Origin: Sphaeroforma arctica JP610
Taxonomy: Eukaryota; Opisthokonta; Ichthyosporea; Ichthyophonida
DNA: 60,669 nt
Reading direction: 5' to 3'
NCBI RefSeq assembly: GCF_001186125.1
Contig: NW_014040521.1
Span: forward strand, 112,562-173,230
Part shown: positions 1 through 12,190 of the stretch, piece after piece
How the letters are laid out: each line of letters opens with the position of its first letter
Numbering within the stretch: position 1 is the stretch's first letter
Program-made: the position numbers and the translations under genes
The notes under the pieces: generated by a model
What the model was told of the DNA's origin: nothing
Databases searched by the model: none
Seen by the model: the letters and a program-made list of their open reading frames with translations, nothing else

Positions 1-40
<40 letters not shown>
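1..40. repeat. (TA)n microsatellite at the window edge
   Basis: Pure TA dinucleotide run starting at base 1; it probably continues outside the window. Bases 41-366 after it hold no exon I can support. They lie upstream of the first recognisable kinesin exon and are probably intron. Confidence 0.95.
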
Positions 41-41
<1 letters not shown>

Positions 42-366
42 CATATGTCAATTCACAAATTGATATAAAAATGTCTGCGTTTTTGTACTCACATGCAAGT
101 AAACCAAAACTAACAGGTTTTTTGCGGTTTAACCCTAAATATTAACCTCTATGCAACCCCCTATCAGTTATATATTCATGTGTGCTTCCATTGTCATTTC
201 TGTGTACTATGGGTGCAGGAATTTATCTGTACATCTGAATACAGGTAGGCGCGTTGTGCGGAGGTGCGCTGTGAGGGCTAAGGTGCTTGACTTCGAATTC
301 CCTTTTTTTCACATGTCATATTTAGGATGTTTGTTCAAACTGATTCCCTCTGTGTAGATCGTACAG

Positions 367-2856
367 AAGCAGGAGACAGCATGGAGGACTACACATAATA
401 GTATTGTAAGGAGGCCGTATACGGATCCCAGCAATAAAAATAAACCTTTGCCATCGTTCGTATTTGGTAAGTCAATCTGGAGACTTGATCGTATTGCGAC
501 GCTCTTGTGCGCGTGAGATTTGTCACGGATACTTCGACTGTAAGAAGAGACCCTTTCTCTGCCTTGAATACACTTCTTCTGCCAATGATAACAGATACAG
601 TTTTTTTGCTTCCACAGACAAAGTATACAATGGTCACAAGACGCAGGAGATATACGATGAGATTGGAGAGAGCATGGTTACCGCCGCAATGGAGGGGTAC
701 AATTGTATGTCGCTGTCGCACCCTCTGGTGCCTTGTGCTGTTCATCTGAATTGTGCGTGCACGCGGGTGTCAATGATTATATAGCATCGTTCGAGAAGCC
801 ATCGACAGCATAACTAATGTATACATCGTTTGCACATTTCATTATTTGCGTTCGCAGCTACGATATTCGCATACGGAGAGACGAACTCCGGGAAGACGCA
901 CACAATGAAAGGTACCTCCTCATTGAATTTCCAGTTCGTACTCGCTTCAATATTGACACTTTGACTGCGGCTTTCGCACGGCATACACAAATCGCAACAC
1001 TTCTTACTTTTATGTACAGGAATCAAGCAGGAACCTGGTTTCATACCACAGGCACTCAAAGATGTCTTCTCGTATATCGAGGAGTATCCTGGCCGTGAAT
1101 ACGTCTTGCGGTATGATGTCTTGATATAGTTGAATTGAAACTCATGCTTTTTTGCAGTGATTGGTGCGATATGTTTTAGCGCTACTCGCGGATTAAAGTT
1201 GTTTCATAATATCCCGCTTCAGGGCATCTTATATTGAGATGTACATTGAAGTAAAGTTGTTTCATAATATTCCGCTTCAGGGTGTCTATATTGAGATGTA
1301 CAATGAAGTGAAGTTGTTTCATAATATTCCGCTTCAGGGTGTCTTATATTGAGATATACAATGAAGCCATACACGACCTTTTGGATCCCGCGGCACCTGA
1401 ATTGAAATTGGTCGCGCACAAAACGGTACGTGTTGTGTTTACAAATATGTCCTCTCTCGATGTATGTGTGTTACCTTATGCGACTGTCATCATGCAGAAT
1501 TTCGACTCGAAAGTCACAAATATATCACTTGTATTGATGCTGAATGTCGGTTGTACATTACGGCGTAGTTATCATAATCTTCTCAATATTGTCATCGCAC
1601 TGCCTTAAAGGATTTCGCCGCACCTTTACCTTACAGAGAGGCATCATCGTCGCCGGAATCAAAGAACAAATAGGTAAGAGGACCATTTTTTTATTTATTT
1701 ATTTATTGTAAATTGTCTCTAAAAACTGCGTGAGTTGGAGTTTTTATGCTGCTGTTTGTTGCTTCAAACATTTATCGCATAATCGCTGTCGCATCGCAGA
1801 CTCGTCGAAACAAAAATCATTTACCCGCTTCAGCGTTGATCAAAAACTGACCATATCACACAATGTGTGTATTTCATGCCGTACACATACAAATAACATA
1901 CAGTAACCTCCTATGAGCACGTGATGCCTCTCGTCGCCTCTGGTGAGGCCCACAGGCATGTCGGACGTACCAACTACAACTCGTTCAGTAGTCGATCTCA
2001 TACCATTTTGCAGCTGGTAGGTCTAGGTGGACCGTTAACAATCTATACATGCTTCAACTGCACATGATGGTTGTGAATGCGCGCTTATGTGTACATTATG
2101 ATATACTTTCGTTGCAGGTGGTGTTTATTTTTTCCTAAAATTGTGCATGTCATGCAAAGCTATGAATGGAAGGCTTGCATTGTGCTTGTGTACTGAAACG
2201 AGACTTGGTGTGTGTGAAGGCCTGTGCGTTTCTTCTCAATTGCAAGGAGTCGCGAAACTGTTGCGCGCGGGTGGCTGGAAAATCCAGTCGTTTGCATAAT
2301 CTGGAGACATTTACCTTTCATGATATGAAGTGTACTTATTATGAGCGCATATCCAAAGCTGACATGTGATACGACAGAGCAGCGTACCTCCACTCCACCT
2401 TCGCCTTTAAGATTTTTTTTGAGATTTATATTTGAACTTCATCTTACGCTCCAGTGGGAAGTCAAATCGTTGAACTACATTCGTTTTTGTTGACAATATA
2501 CACACGTATAGCTACACAACATCGACTCTTTCCGCTTCGTCTCTGTTTGCAATTCAATACCTCACGTCGTATTTACAATGTAGATCATCGAGAGTCGGCC
2601 TGCCGGAGTCACCCCGTGCGCCACACCCTCGCCTGAGCGCAACAAAATCGATCCTGCTGCGAGACCTGTGCGTGCCAAGGGACAGTCGAGCGGATACGGA
2701 CAACAGGCCAAGAAAGAAGAGCCCAGCAATGTCAGGGTGTCCGTCCTGGTGAGTATTTACAGAAATGCTGAACCAAGCGTTATTTTAGGTGTATATGTAT
2801 ACACTCGAATATAACATATGCACATACCTATGGATACATGTATATCTATATTTATC

Positions 2857-2903
<47 letters not shown>

Positions 2904-5157
2904 ATGTGTATATGTGTATATGTATATATGTATATATATATATGTCTGTGTTTATATATATGTCTGTGTTTATATATATATATATATGTGTGTGTGTATG
3001 TATGTATGTATGTATGTATATATATTTATGCATATGCATTTTTATATTTATGTATATATATATGTGTGTGTGTGTGAATTACAAGTATGTTTATATATGT
3101 GTATATGAATATATATGTGTGTGTGTGTGTGTGTGTATTTATATATATATATATAAAGTTTGTGTGTGTGTGTGTATGTGTGTGGTGTGTGTACTATAAG
3201 TATATATATATATGTGCGTGTATGTTTGTGTGCGTGTCTTTGTGAGTGTATTAGTGTATATATTTTGTGTGCCTGCTTTTGGAGAGAGAATATGGTATAT
3301 GCGTGCATCTGGTGTGATGCGCACTCAGACACTCGCCGTGTGTACTTAAAAGGTGTGTTTTTGAAGTGGTTTTTGAGATTTTGGAATAAGGATTTTATGA
3401 TTTCATATTATGTTTAAATTTGTAACCTCCTTCGCCACTTAGAATCTGATCGATCTGGCGGGCTCGGAGAAAGCAGCTGATGATGCTGCTCGCTTTAGGG
3501 AAGGACAGTTTATCAATAAGAGTTTGCTGACGCTCGGAACTGTGATTATGAAACTCAGCTCGGGCACCAGGTACAGTTGTGCACGTGATCATTAGATTCG
3601 GCTGGATTTATCCAAATCAGGTGTCCTTTCTAAAGAGTTCAAGTCCTACTGAGGGTATTGTATACTGAGTGGTTGATGCCATGTGTGATCTCTATTGAGT
3701 ACTTCCGACGTCGTGCGTTGCCTGCCCCGGTCAACATGTGAGGAGTATAGTGGCTCTTCCTTCAAGAAGATTCAAAACTTCTTTAGCAATTCTTAACTTT
3801 CATTTTATGGTTTTCTTGCAGCACACATATACCGTATAGGGACTCGAAGCTGACACGCTTACTGCAAAACTCTTTAACCGGAAATGCAAGAATTGCGATG
3901 ATCACCACTATAAATCCTACTGTGGTAAGTACATCTCGCCTTTCATATACAATCTGGAAGCTCCGTACCTATGATGATCTGGCTCAGTACCTATAATACA
4001 AGCAATGTATTTTGAATTTCAGCGCAGAGTAAGTCAATTGCCTGACTCACGAATTCCGCCTCGGGCGTCGTTTCTACCTTCATTTGTTTTTACCGATTAA
4101 ACTTCCAGAGGTGCTTCGATGAGAGCAAGAAGTCCCTGTTGTTCGCGCAAGGGGCCAAAAAAATAAAAACCGCTGCTAAAATTAACCAGGTATGTCGGCC
4201 GATTGTTGCCAAGGCAAAATATACGGTAGGCACTGTTCTAGTGGAAACCTTTAGTATAGCCAACTATTGCAATGCAAATCTGTGGCATATTGATTATATA
4301 GCAAAATGGTCTAGTACACAGCTCAGCTGATTGATCAGGAACGTGACAATCTTGGTGTTCCCCATACTTTGCCCGAATGTATGTCATAGAAGGTCTAATC
4401 ACGTTGATTGTGTGATTTTTGGTCTTTCCCCGACAATTTTTTTGGGATCGTACTCACTCTAGTATCATTTGTAACACGTGCAGCTGGATGATTCGATTTT
4501 GCAGCGATACAAGGATGAAATTAAGGTATGTTGTCGACCATATCTGCATTTGCTTTGGGACCTTTCGACAAACCAACATCGTGGATTGTTCATATGTGAG
4601 GTCAACACGGCAATCAATGCAACACGCCTCCTTGATAATAGTATATTCATTACCACAACAACCAGCAAGCAGTTACATATACCCTTGCCAATGTCAGAAA
4701 TGAAGTTTGATCAGAAGCTTTCATGTCTGCAATATGCATGTGTTGCATTCCCAGCCGGACGATAGTGTCCTGTATCTAAAAAGGGCAGATCCTTCTTCTA
4801 CCTCGGTATAAAAGGCTTCATGCATTGAGCTTTAGAATAATTTCATGCTCATCACCTACGGTGACTTGAGGCTAATTATTTCGAGATTGATTGTAACATC
4901 ATCCGAGCACATCCCATGTACCGTGAGTTGCAATAAGGTGATACAGTCTCAATTCGGATGTATCCTCCATATTCTGATTCAAGGCCTTACAAATGCGGGT
5001 GGACGAGCTGGAGTCGAATCATCCAAGGGTCAATGAACTGCAAGCCCAAATAGAAGCCCTACGATTGAAGGGCGACATGACAGAACAAGAAATGGCGGGA
5101 CAAGAAAGAGAGGTAGCTGTACTATGGCTTGCTGTATGATCAATGAGATGCAACCAT

Positions 5158-5199
<42 letters not shown>

Positions 5200-5250
5200 C
5201 ATAGTATGTATATTATATATCTATATATTATTATATATCTATATATATAC

Positions 5251-5286
<36 letters not shown>

Positions 5287-5380
5287 TATATCTATATATA
5301 TATGTGTGGGTGTAAATATATATATATGTATATGTTTGTGTGTGTATGTGTATGGGTATGTATGTGTGTGTATATATATA

Positions 5381-5411
<31 letters not shown>

Positions 5412-7080
5412 TCTCTGCAATCCAGTGTCACTTGAACATTAAGAATTGCAGACGCAAATATATTTGCCATTGATTTTTAACTCAAACTAGCATACCACCA
5501 CAATTGGCAACATAGTTTTTCTCATTCCAACCTTTGGTTGCAATTTTCAGATGAGAATTAGAATAGAAATGCAGGATGCCATCATCGCCGATTATCGCGA
5601 GCAGAAACAGAGGCTCACGCGCCAGATTATACAGTCACATCGTACCATTCAACCAACCAACGAGAGAAGAGCGACCGTTGACGAATCTGAAGTATGTTAT
5701 TTTGTCACTCGCAATGACTACCTATTAGAGCTCGTGTTTATAAGCTCTGGACGAAGCCATGCAATGACTTTCGTATTCTATCTCGCGTCGTTCCTTTCCT
5801 CAACCGCTACTCCGACTCATTGAAGTGATGAAAAAGATCGATCGGAGCAGTAAACGGAACATAGGCATCTCCTCGAAAGTAGACGATGCGTGTCGCGCCT
5901 ACTGTGTCGCTCAAAGCAGCGACTTGATACCTTTGGTATCCAAAGTTCCTTGCCAGTTGACATGGCCTTCGTACCTCAAATTCTGACTGAGCGACCCTAT
6001 CCAATCAATTCTCTGATTTTCCAGGAGAACGGAGCGTTAGACCACATGCGCACTAACCGACACGGCCTGGCGCAAACCGCGACTCTGGCCGACGACTTCC
6101 TAAACTTGGAAGACCACACCCTACCCTTGGATGATACTAGTCTGAGCTTGATTCGGTTGCAGTCAGTTGATTCGTTGAAAGTATGTGACCTAGTATATGG
6201 GGACCACTGACCACCTTCTGATGCTACTCGACCATCAGGCACTTGCACTCACTCCTGGATGGTTGGTGCTTAACTCTCAGCTGTGCACATGCTGCACTTG
6301 GCGCATGACAGACCAGCCGCCCCAAAATATTCCAAGATGCAGTCGGCACTATATGCAGCACTTAAGCTTCGAATTTGAATACTTGTGCACGTCTTATGTT
6401 GACTCTCAATATTTATATTCCCACAAGCCGTTGACAGACACGTCGCTGATAACGTGATAAAGTACATATTTGTGCATGCTATATCGTGGTATACACGTTG
6501 GATGAATCGCCATGCATCTAAACTGTCCTAGTAAATTTGCCTTGCCGTATCTTTATGCAGGACGAGGAAGTGAAGGCCAGTATAAAAAATGACCTAAAGC
6601 AGAAGGAGATGACCATCAACACCCTGAAACTAGAACTGCAGCACGCCAGGCAGGACAATTCACTATTAGACGAGCGGATCGCGGATCAGCAAGCCGAACT
6701 CGATAGACTCACCAACCACCTACAGGCCATACACGAGGCTTTGAACGCGAGGGTAAGCGAACGAACTGCGATTTATTTGAGACCTTATTCATTGGACTTC
6801 GTTCTGATTCCGAACAGTACTACATACATCAGTACGACGTAAAGTTATATCAAGAATATCCTGGTTTTTCCTCAACTTAACTATTATTTAGGAATCATTC
6901 TCTGGGAAAATTCGTTTCTAACTTTTCTGCTCTTCTGCAAAATGTCGTATCTAAACAATTTGCTCTCCCAATTCGTAGGGCATCATTCTTCCCGAAATGG
7001 AGGGATGGGCACCTGACGTGCCAGTGACCCTTACGCGGAGCAATAGTACCACAAGCTGTGATAGTGCTACAAGCTACTAG
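367..7080 (+). CDS. Kinesin-7 (CENP-E-like) motor protein, 5' end outside window
   Basis: Exons: 367-466, 618-704, 858-911, 1020-1110, 1338-1425, 1637-1673, 1904-2016, 2584-2748, 3443-3570, 3822-3924, 4109-4189, 4484-4525, 4984-5112, 5551-5691, 6025-6180, 6561-6752, 6979-7080. All have GT/AG borders and matching phases, giving about 603 codons. Motor landmarks in order: P-loop [11 protein letters not shown] (exon 3), [13 protein letters not shown], switch [12 protein letters not shown], switch [26 protein letters not shown], and neck [14 protein letters not shown]. The alanine-rich AMEGYN, the P-loop context and the neck resemble CENP-E/kinesin-7, a plus-end microtubule motor used in chromosome movement. 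The usual P-loop Gln is Glu here. An insert of about 40 residues rich in Pro and Lys (exon 2584-2748) sits just before switch II. Coiled-coil exons (5551-6752) follow, then a stop at 7078. The start codon is missing. The tail is far shorter than animal CENP-E. Confidence 0.88.
1196..1367 (+). repeat. Three tandem copies of a 57-58 bp splice-acceptor unit
   Basis: Copies begin at 1196, 1254 and 1311. Each holds the end of an intron (cgcttcag) and the first bases of the kinesin exon that encodes SYIEIYNE. Only the third copy leads into the complete exon (acceptor after 1337). The first two are decoy acceptors with small differences. Confidence 0.9.
2786..3260. repeat. Compound TG/TATG/TA microsatellite in a kinesin intron
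   Basis: About 470 bp of alternating purine-pyrimidine sequence fills most of the 694-bp intron between exons 2584-2748 and 3443-3570. The long open frames over it on both strands are products of the repeat. Confidence 0.93.
5159..5412. repeat. TA/TATG/TG microsatellite in a kinesin intron
   Basis: Low-complexity tract inside the 438-bp intron between exons 4984-5112 and 5551-5691. No exon can be placed in it. Confidence 0.93.
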
Positions 7081-8106
7081 AGGTAGTCGCCCACTGAAAT
7101 GTACTCGCAGACGGACGCAAATGATATACCGACACATATTGACCTCTGTGCCCAGTTTAGGTTAGGACACGGACGTATCCTCGGGCAACAAGCTGATATA
7201 GAGATCAAAGATAGAAGCATGGCAGTAAATAAACATACCACCAGAACACTTGGCTAGTATGGACAGATAGCTCCTCAATATACATAGATAATAACATGTA
7301 GGAGATTTCCGCATTAAAATTAAGAGTACAGTTTCGATCTAACAATAACGATTCAAAATATACCTAAGCGATACAATTTTACAGTAGATATGGCGAGTGG
7401 ATTCAATCGATGTGCCAGATTAAAAAGAAGCCTCGTTTTTAAAAAGGAATTAACTACACTAAAGAATAAAGAATTGAGCGTGTTACTGTAGAGTTTGACA
7501 TCGGCAAAATTCACCAAACTCCCGAGAAGTCGTTTTCAGAATAAAACAGCATCAAATATACTGTTAAATCCCTACTTTTCTATCAAACCCGAAACACCAA
7601 GAAAAATCTAAACGCAAAAATATGAACGATAACTAACTTGATGACCAAGTCATTTGACACTTTTTATGCGGCGGGCACTATGTGCGCATGGGCATCTCAA
7701 TCTCATCGAATCCACAGATGTCAACACATCATCTCTCAAAGTAAGGCAGCCCAGCATACATCAAAAGCACTTTTTTAACTACACCAAAAAAGCGTTTACA
7801 ATTTAAACACAAAAGAAATTCGAACCGATAATTCGCTTGATGACCAATTCATTGACTTTTTTATCGGGCGGACACTATGTAGACATCTAGATAACATAGT
7901 GGTCGACTGGTTTGAAACGAGCCTCACATTCGTCCCACCAGTGCTTAGAAATTAACATATCAGTGATAACACGCTACCAAACGAGTGCACTTTCTACTTT
8001 TTCCTAACCGTGAAGTAGCTGACGGATGATAAGGATCTCAACCGCGCACACCTCTACATTCCCACCTCGAAATCTCACCTGTCCAATCAAAAACTGATTT
8101 TCCAAG
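7081..8106. other. Spacer between the two kinesin cassettes
   Basis: No exon is supported here. It contains about 600 bp present only in the first duplication copy. It also contains a nested repeat: the block at 7595-7690 recurs at 7795-7890 and again near 9245-9340. Confidence 0.7.
7999..8056 (-). pseudogene. Orphan 3' tip of the saposin gene
   Basis: About 55 bp match the last codons of the saposin gene at 9440-9500, for example the shared stretch gtgaagtagctgacggatga. No saposin exon lies upstream on the minus strand, so this is a non-functional by-product of the tandem duplication. Confidence 0.75.
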
Positions 8107-9200
8107 ACAAGCGGGGCGTTGGACCGCATGTGCGCTCACCGACAGGGCCAGTCGCGGCCCGTGTCACTGGCCGACGACGTCCTAAACTTGGAAGACATTA
8201 ACTTATCCCCAGATGATACCAATTTTGGCCTGATTCTGTTGCAGTCGGTTGAATCGATAGAAGTATGTGGCCTAGTACATGGGGACCACTGACCACTTTC
8301 TGATGCTACTCGACCATCAGGCACTTGCACTCACTCCTGGATGGTTGGCGCTTAACTCTCAGCTGTGCACATGCTGCACTTGGCGCATGCCAGACCAGCC
8401 GCCCCAAAATATTACAAGATGCAGTCGACACTATATGCAACACTTGCGATTCGAATTTGAAAGCTTGTGCACGTCTTATGTTAATTCTCAATATTTGTAT
8501 TCCCACAAGCCAGACACGTCGCTGAAAACGTGATAAAATTGTATATATTTGTATCTGCTATTTCAAGGTACACACCTTATTTGAACTGCCATGCAACTTA
8601 ATATCACATGTAAAATTGATTGCTTTTTCCCTATGCGGGCAGGACGTGGGCGTGAAGGCCAGGGTATACAACGACCTAAAAGAGAAGGTCAAGACCATCA
8701 ACACTCTGAAAATGGAACTACAACACCTCAAGCAGGAGCAATTCCTATTGAACGAGCGGAACGCGTATCAGAAAGTCGAACTCAAAAGACTAGCCAATAT
8801 AATACAGGCCATAAATGAGGCTTTGAAAGCGAGGGTAAGCGAACGAACTGCGAGTTATTTGAGACCGTCTCGCTTTTTCAAAATCATGTTCACGTGCCAT
8901 ACCTTTCTGAATTCCGAACAGTACTATTCGTGGTGTTTCAACAACTAAACTGCAATCTTAGAATCATTCTGTGCAGTATATTGTATCTTACTTTTCTGCT
9001 CTTCTGTAGAATGTTGTATCTAACCTATCTGCTCTTCCGATTCGCAGGACATCGAACTTCCCGAAGTTGAGGGATGGACACCTCACGATCCAGAGAACAG
9101 TCTCGGAGGATTAGTACCACAAGCTACAGCATTTGACATCCGCATATCTCAGCACATCAAGAGAGATCAACAAAACATCCCTCAGAGCAAAGCAGCCTAA
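8107..9200 (+). CDS. Duplicated kinesin C-terminal exon cassette
   Basis: Three exons, 8107-8262, 8643-8834 and 9048-9200 (stop), copy kinesin exons 6025-6180, 6561-6752 and 6979-7080. The first two have exactly the same lengths, 156 and 192 bp. All junctions are phase 0. A one-base insertion near the start of the first copied exon is matched by a shifted acceptor (ccaag, where the original has ccag), so the frame is kept. The coiled-coil sequence is diverged but open (DLKEKVKTINTLKMELQ-like heptads), and the last exon is longer, ending about 50 residues on. The cassette could be an alternative C-terminus of the kinesin, reached by skipping the exons that lead to the stop at 7078, or an unused but still open duplicate. 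It has no motor or start codon of its own. Confidence 0.65.
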
Positions 9201-9435
9201 CATGCCGTAAAGCCGCTTGTCTAACCTCCCAAAAACCAACCACGATTTGAATACGAAATTATAAACGATAGTTTACTGACGACCAGTTCATTAACACTTT
9301 TTATTTGAAAGGCACTTATATGCGCATGAGTATCTAGATAACATAGAATCGACCAGCTTCGACATGAAACAGGCCTCATATCCGTCACCAACAGAGCGTG
9401 GAAACAGACATATCACGATACCAAACGAGCGCACC

Positions 9436-10473
9436 TTACTCCTCCTTCATAGCGTGAAGTAGCTGACGGATGACAGGGGTCTCAACCGCGCACACCTGCA
9501 GCTTCTCGCAAACCTCCTGGGGGGTCATGGATATGCCCTGTCTGTACTGATCCTCGATCTGAGTCACCGCATCCTTGCACTGGTCCTGCTGTTCTGTGGG
9601 TGCCATAGCACACACACTCTCCAATTGCTTCTCAAGCTGCTCGACAGGGGGTGCACGTTGCTCAACCATGTCCCACAACCACTTGCACACATCGCATTGG
9701 GCCGAGTTGGCCTGGGCCTCCATAGACTTCATCCTCTGCACAGCCACGGTCTTGAAAGCTTGTAGCTGCTTGCCCACCTGCAACTGGATGGCGTCGGGTC
9801 CACATAGCTGGATCTCTTCACACGCCTCTCTGGGGGTCTCCTTTGCTAGCTTTTCGATCTCATCCTTGATCTGTCCGGTGAAGCCCTGTTTGGTAAGTGA
9901 AATTTGCGTATTTTTAATTTATGGAATTTTAAAAAAGAAGACAAAGCCATACGTTGCCAAGGTTAAAATCACCTAAATTGTCAATAATGGTCACTAAAGC
10001 CGTATGAATATAAATTTCATGTGTTTACCACTGCACGAAAAGAAGGAACTAACCAGAATATATCCTTCTTACTATGATAAGACATAGGACCAAATATAAA
10101 GCCATGCAGACGCAGACTCGCTGGGATAAATAGTTAATCTGCATGTAAACTTCAAGAAATTTGAAAATACTGATGCACAACCCAGTTTCAAGACGCTAAC
10201 AACCAGACCTATCGATTGATTCTCTAAGCACTATATCAAACAATATAGATAGGCTCTTTAAAAACATACCTTGCACTCATCCTGGAAGAAGGGGATTTGC
10301 GCGCAAACCTGGTCCAACATGCCCTCCAACTGGGCACGCGTATCGGGATCATGCAACTGTCCGACACTCTGCATGCACAGATCACAGGTCTGCTGGTCAT
10401 TTGGAACGGGGTCAGCAAGCACAACGGCGGACAGCGCTACAGCACTTGCGGTGATAAAGGCAGCAATACGCAT
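9436..10473 (-). CDS. Secreted protein with two saposin B-type domains
   Basis: Two exons, 10270-10473 and 9436-9885, phase 0 at the junction, 217 residues. The N-terminus MRIAAFITASAVALSAVV is a typical signal peptide, probably cut before the Asp-Pro that follows. Two domains each carry the six-cysteine saposin B pattern. The first starts TCDLCMQSV, spans the intron and ends IQLCG. The second starts QCDVCKWLW and ends LQVCA. Saposin B domains are disulphide-bonded helical bundles that bind or perturb lipids and usually act in lysosomes or outside the cell. The exact role (lipid carrier, sphingolipid activator or membrane-active protein) cannot be read from sequence. The gene is convergent with the kinesin cassette, with 235 bp between stops. 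A possible polyadenylation signal (minus-strand AATAAA) lies near 9300. Confidence 0.88.
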
Positions 10474-11978
10474 ATTGAGTATAAGTTAGAATTTATATGT
10501 AAAGGAAGTATCTATTTAGGTGTGATAGGTACTCGACTGGTTAGCAGTGGTTCCTTGCGCCGTCTATTTGTGTTTTGATCATTCATTCAACTCGGCTTTT
10601 CCACTCTTTGAGAAGTTCTGACTTGTTGGGGAGAGTTGGGGAGTTGGTGACCTTGGGGCGCTGGGGGGAACTATTTCATAAAAGCAATCTACACACTACG
10701 TATTCAATTTACGACACAGTTGTAACATGTCTTACCACATAATGTCGGAGTATACTAGCTACTAAAAGTCGAAGAAAATATCAAGCAAGTAAACGACATA
10801 TATCGCATTTTACTATCCTCTGGCCACCTCCAAAAAGCCGGAAAAAGCTATCGCATACATCCTCAATAAGCCAATCATATCTTTGTACTTTAAAAACTGC
10901 AATAGTAATGAGTCATACTTATGTGTCTTGCTGACTTCCTGGCTTTTCGATCGTGTCAGAGTCTCGGACTGTCAGTCTGTCTGACTGTCACTGTCACTCT
11001 GTCAGTAAAATGTAAATAGATCACTCAGTAAATACATAGACAGACTTGAGACAGTACTCATCAGTCATCAGAACTACAGTTCTACAGTATTTAAATAATT
11101 AAAACCCCAAAAAAGTCATAGCCTTCTGAAAATAGAACAGTAATTTACTCACTAAATATTACTTGCCCTCAGGAATTTTATTGATTTATAAATTTTTGAG
11201 AAAAAAACCTCAAGTTGTAAATATGTAGACGTAGTGTGAGTGCGTGACCCTGACATTTGACAATTGTCATCTGATCCATAGTGACTACACGTCTGCCATA
11301 GGCCCAAAGCCTCTCTCGTCACAATTCTGCACTCTGTAAAAGTGTAAAAATGTTCTAGTCACCGGTTCTGTACTCTGTACTCTGTAGTCGGTGACACTGT
11401 ACGCCTGCTATTTTGTTGAATTATTTAGGCTAATTAATAATAGGAGGCTATCGTTTCCTTCGAACGTTTAGTCCGATCAGCCATATTTTGAATTTTCACT
11501 TATATCTCTCTCTACTCTAATAAGTATACTTGTAGAGGGAGAGACATGCTATGGTTCCGTCATCTACACATCATGATATCACTTGAGTGATGAGATACAT
11601 GACAGTTGCTCTATTTAGAACAAAAAAAATATAAAATATGGCCGATCGAACTAGCGTACAAAGATATGATTGTATGTATGAACCCGCCATGCCCCTTGAA
11701 GAGCCTCCTCTACTTTATGAATAAGCAGAAACCATTTCTTATTGAAGGATGTTTGCCCACCAATATGTCTGAAAAGACCTTTTTTTTTCTCTAAATGAGG
11801 TGCGTAGTACACAGAAAATCTTTATAACTTCGAGGAAAAGTTCAGTGTGAGTGTTCGTGGCTACTTGCTTTTATCGCAATTAGTTTCAGACGAAAGCAGG
11901 CATATCTCAGGAGATCATTACCTTTATATTTCTATGTATATATGTATGTATGTATGAATATATATATATATATATATA

Positions 11979-12021
<43 letters not shown>

Positions 12022-12148
12022 TCTGTGTCTGTGTTGTGTGTCTTTGTGTCTGTGTGTCTGTATGTCTGTGTCTGTGTGTACACGTGTATGTGTGTGTATG
12101 TATATAAATATTTATGGCATGTATATAAATATTTATATTATATACATG

Positions 12149-12190
<42 letters not shown>

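Larger units (their letters stand above)
5970..9500. repeat. About 2.1-kb tandem segmental duplication (kinesin 3' exons plus saposin 3' tip)
   Basis: The segment from about 5970 to 8056 is repeated from about 8060 to 9500. Matching landmarks are: the exon pairs 6025/8107, 6561/8643 and 6979/9048; intron text after the first exon (6181-6450 against 8263-8530, nearly identical); and the shared tail that holds the 3' end of the minus-strand saposin gene (7999-8056 against 9440-9500). The first copy is longer because it carries about 600 bp (roughly 7090-7690) that the second lacks. The boundaries are estimated by eye. Confidence 0.88.

Noticed and set aside
2785-3332. Long open frames on both strands rich in Tyr/Val/Cys or His/Thr/Tyr
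   Set aside because: They are translations of TG/TA microsatellites inside a kinesin intron. The same holds near 5143-5473, 11942-12323, 33360-33647 and 43687-43869.
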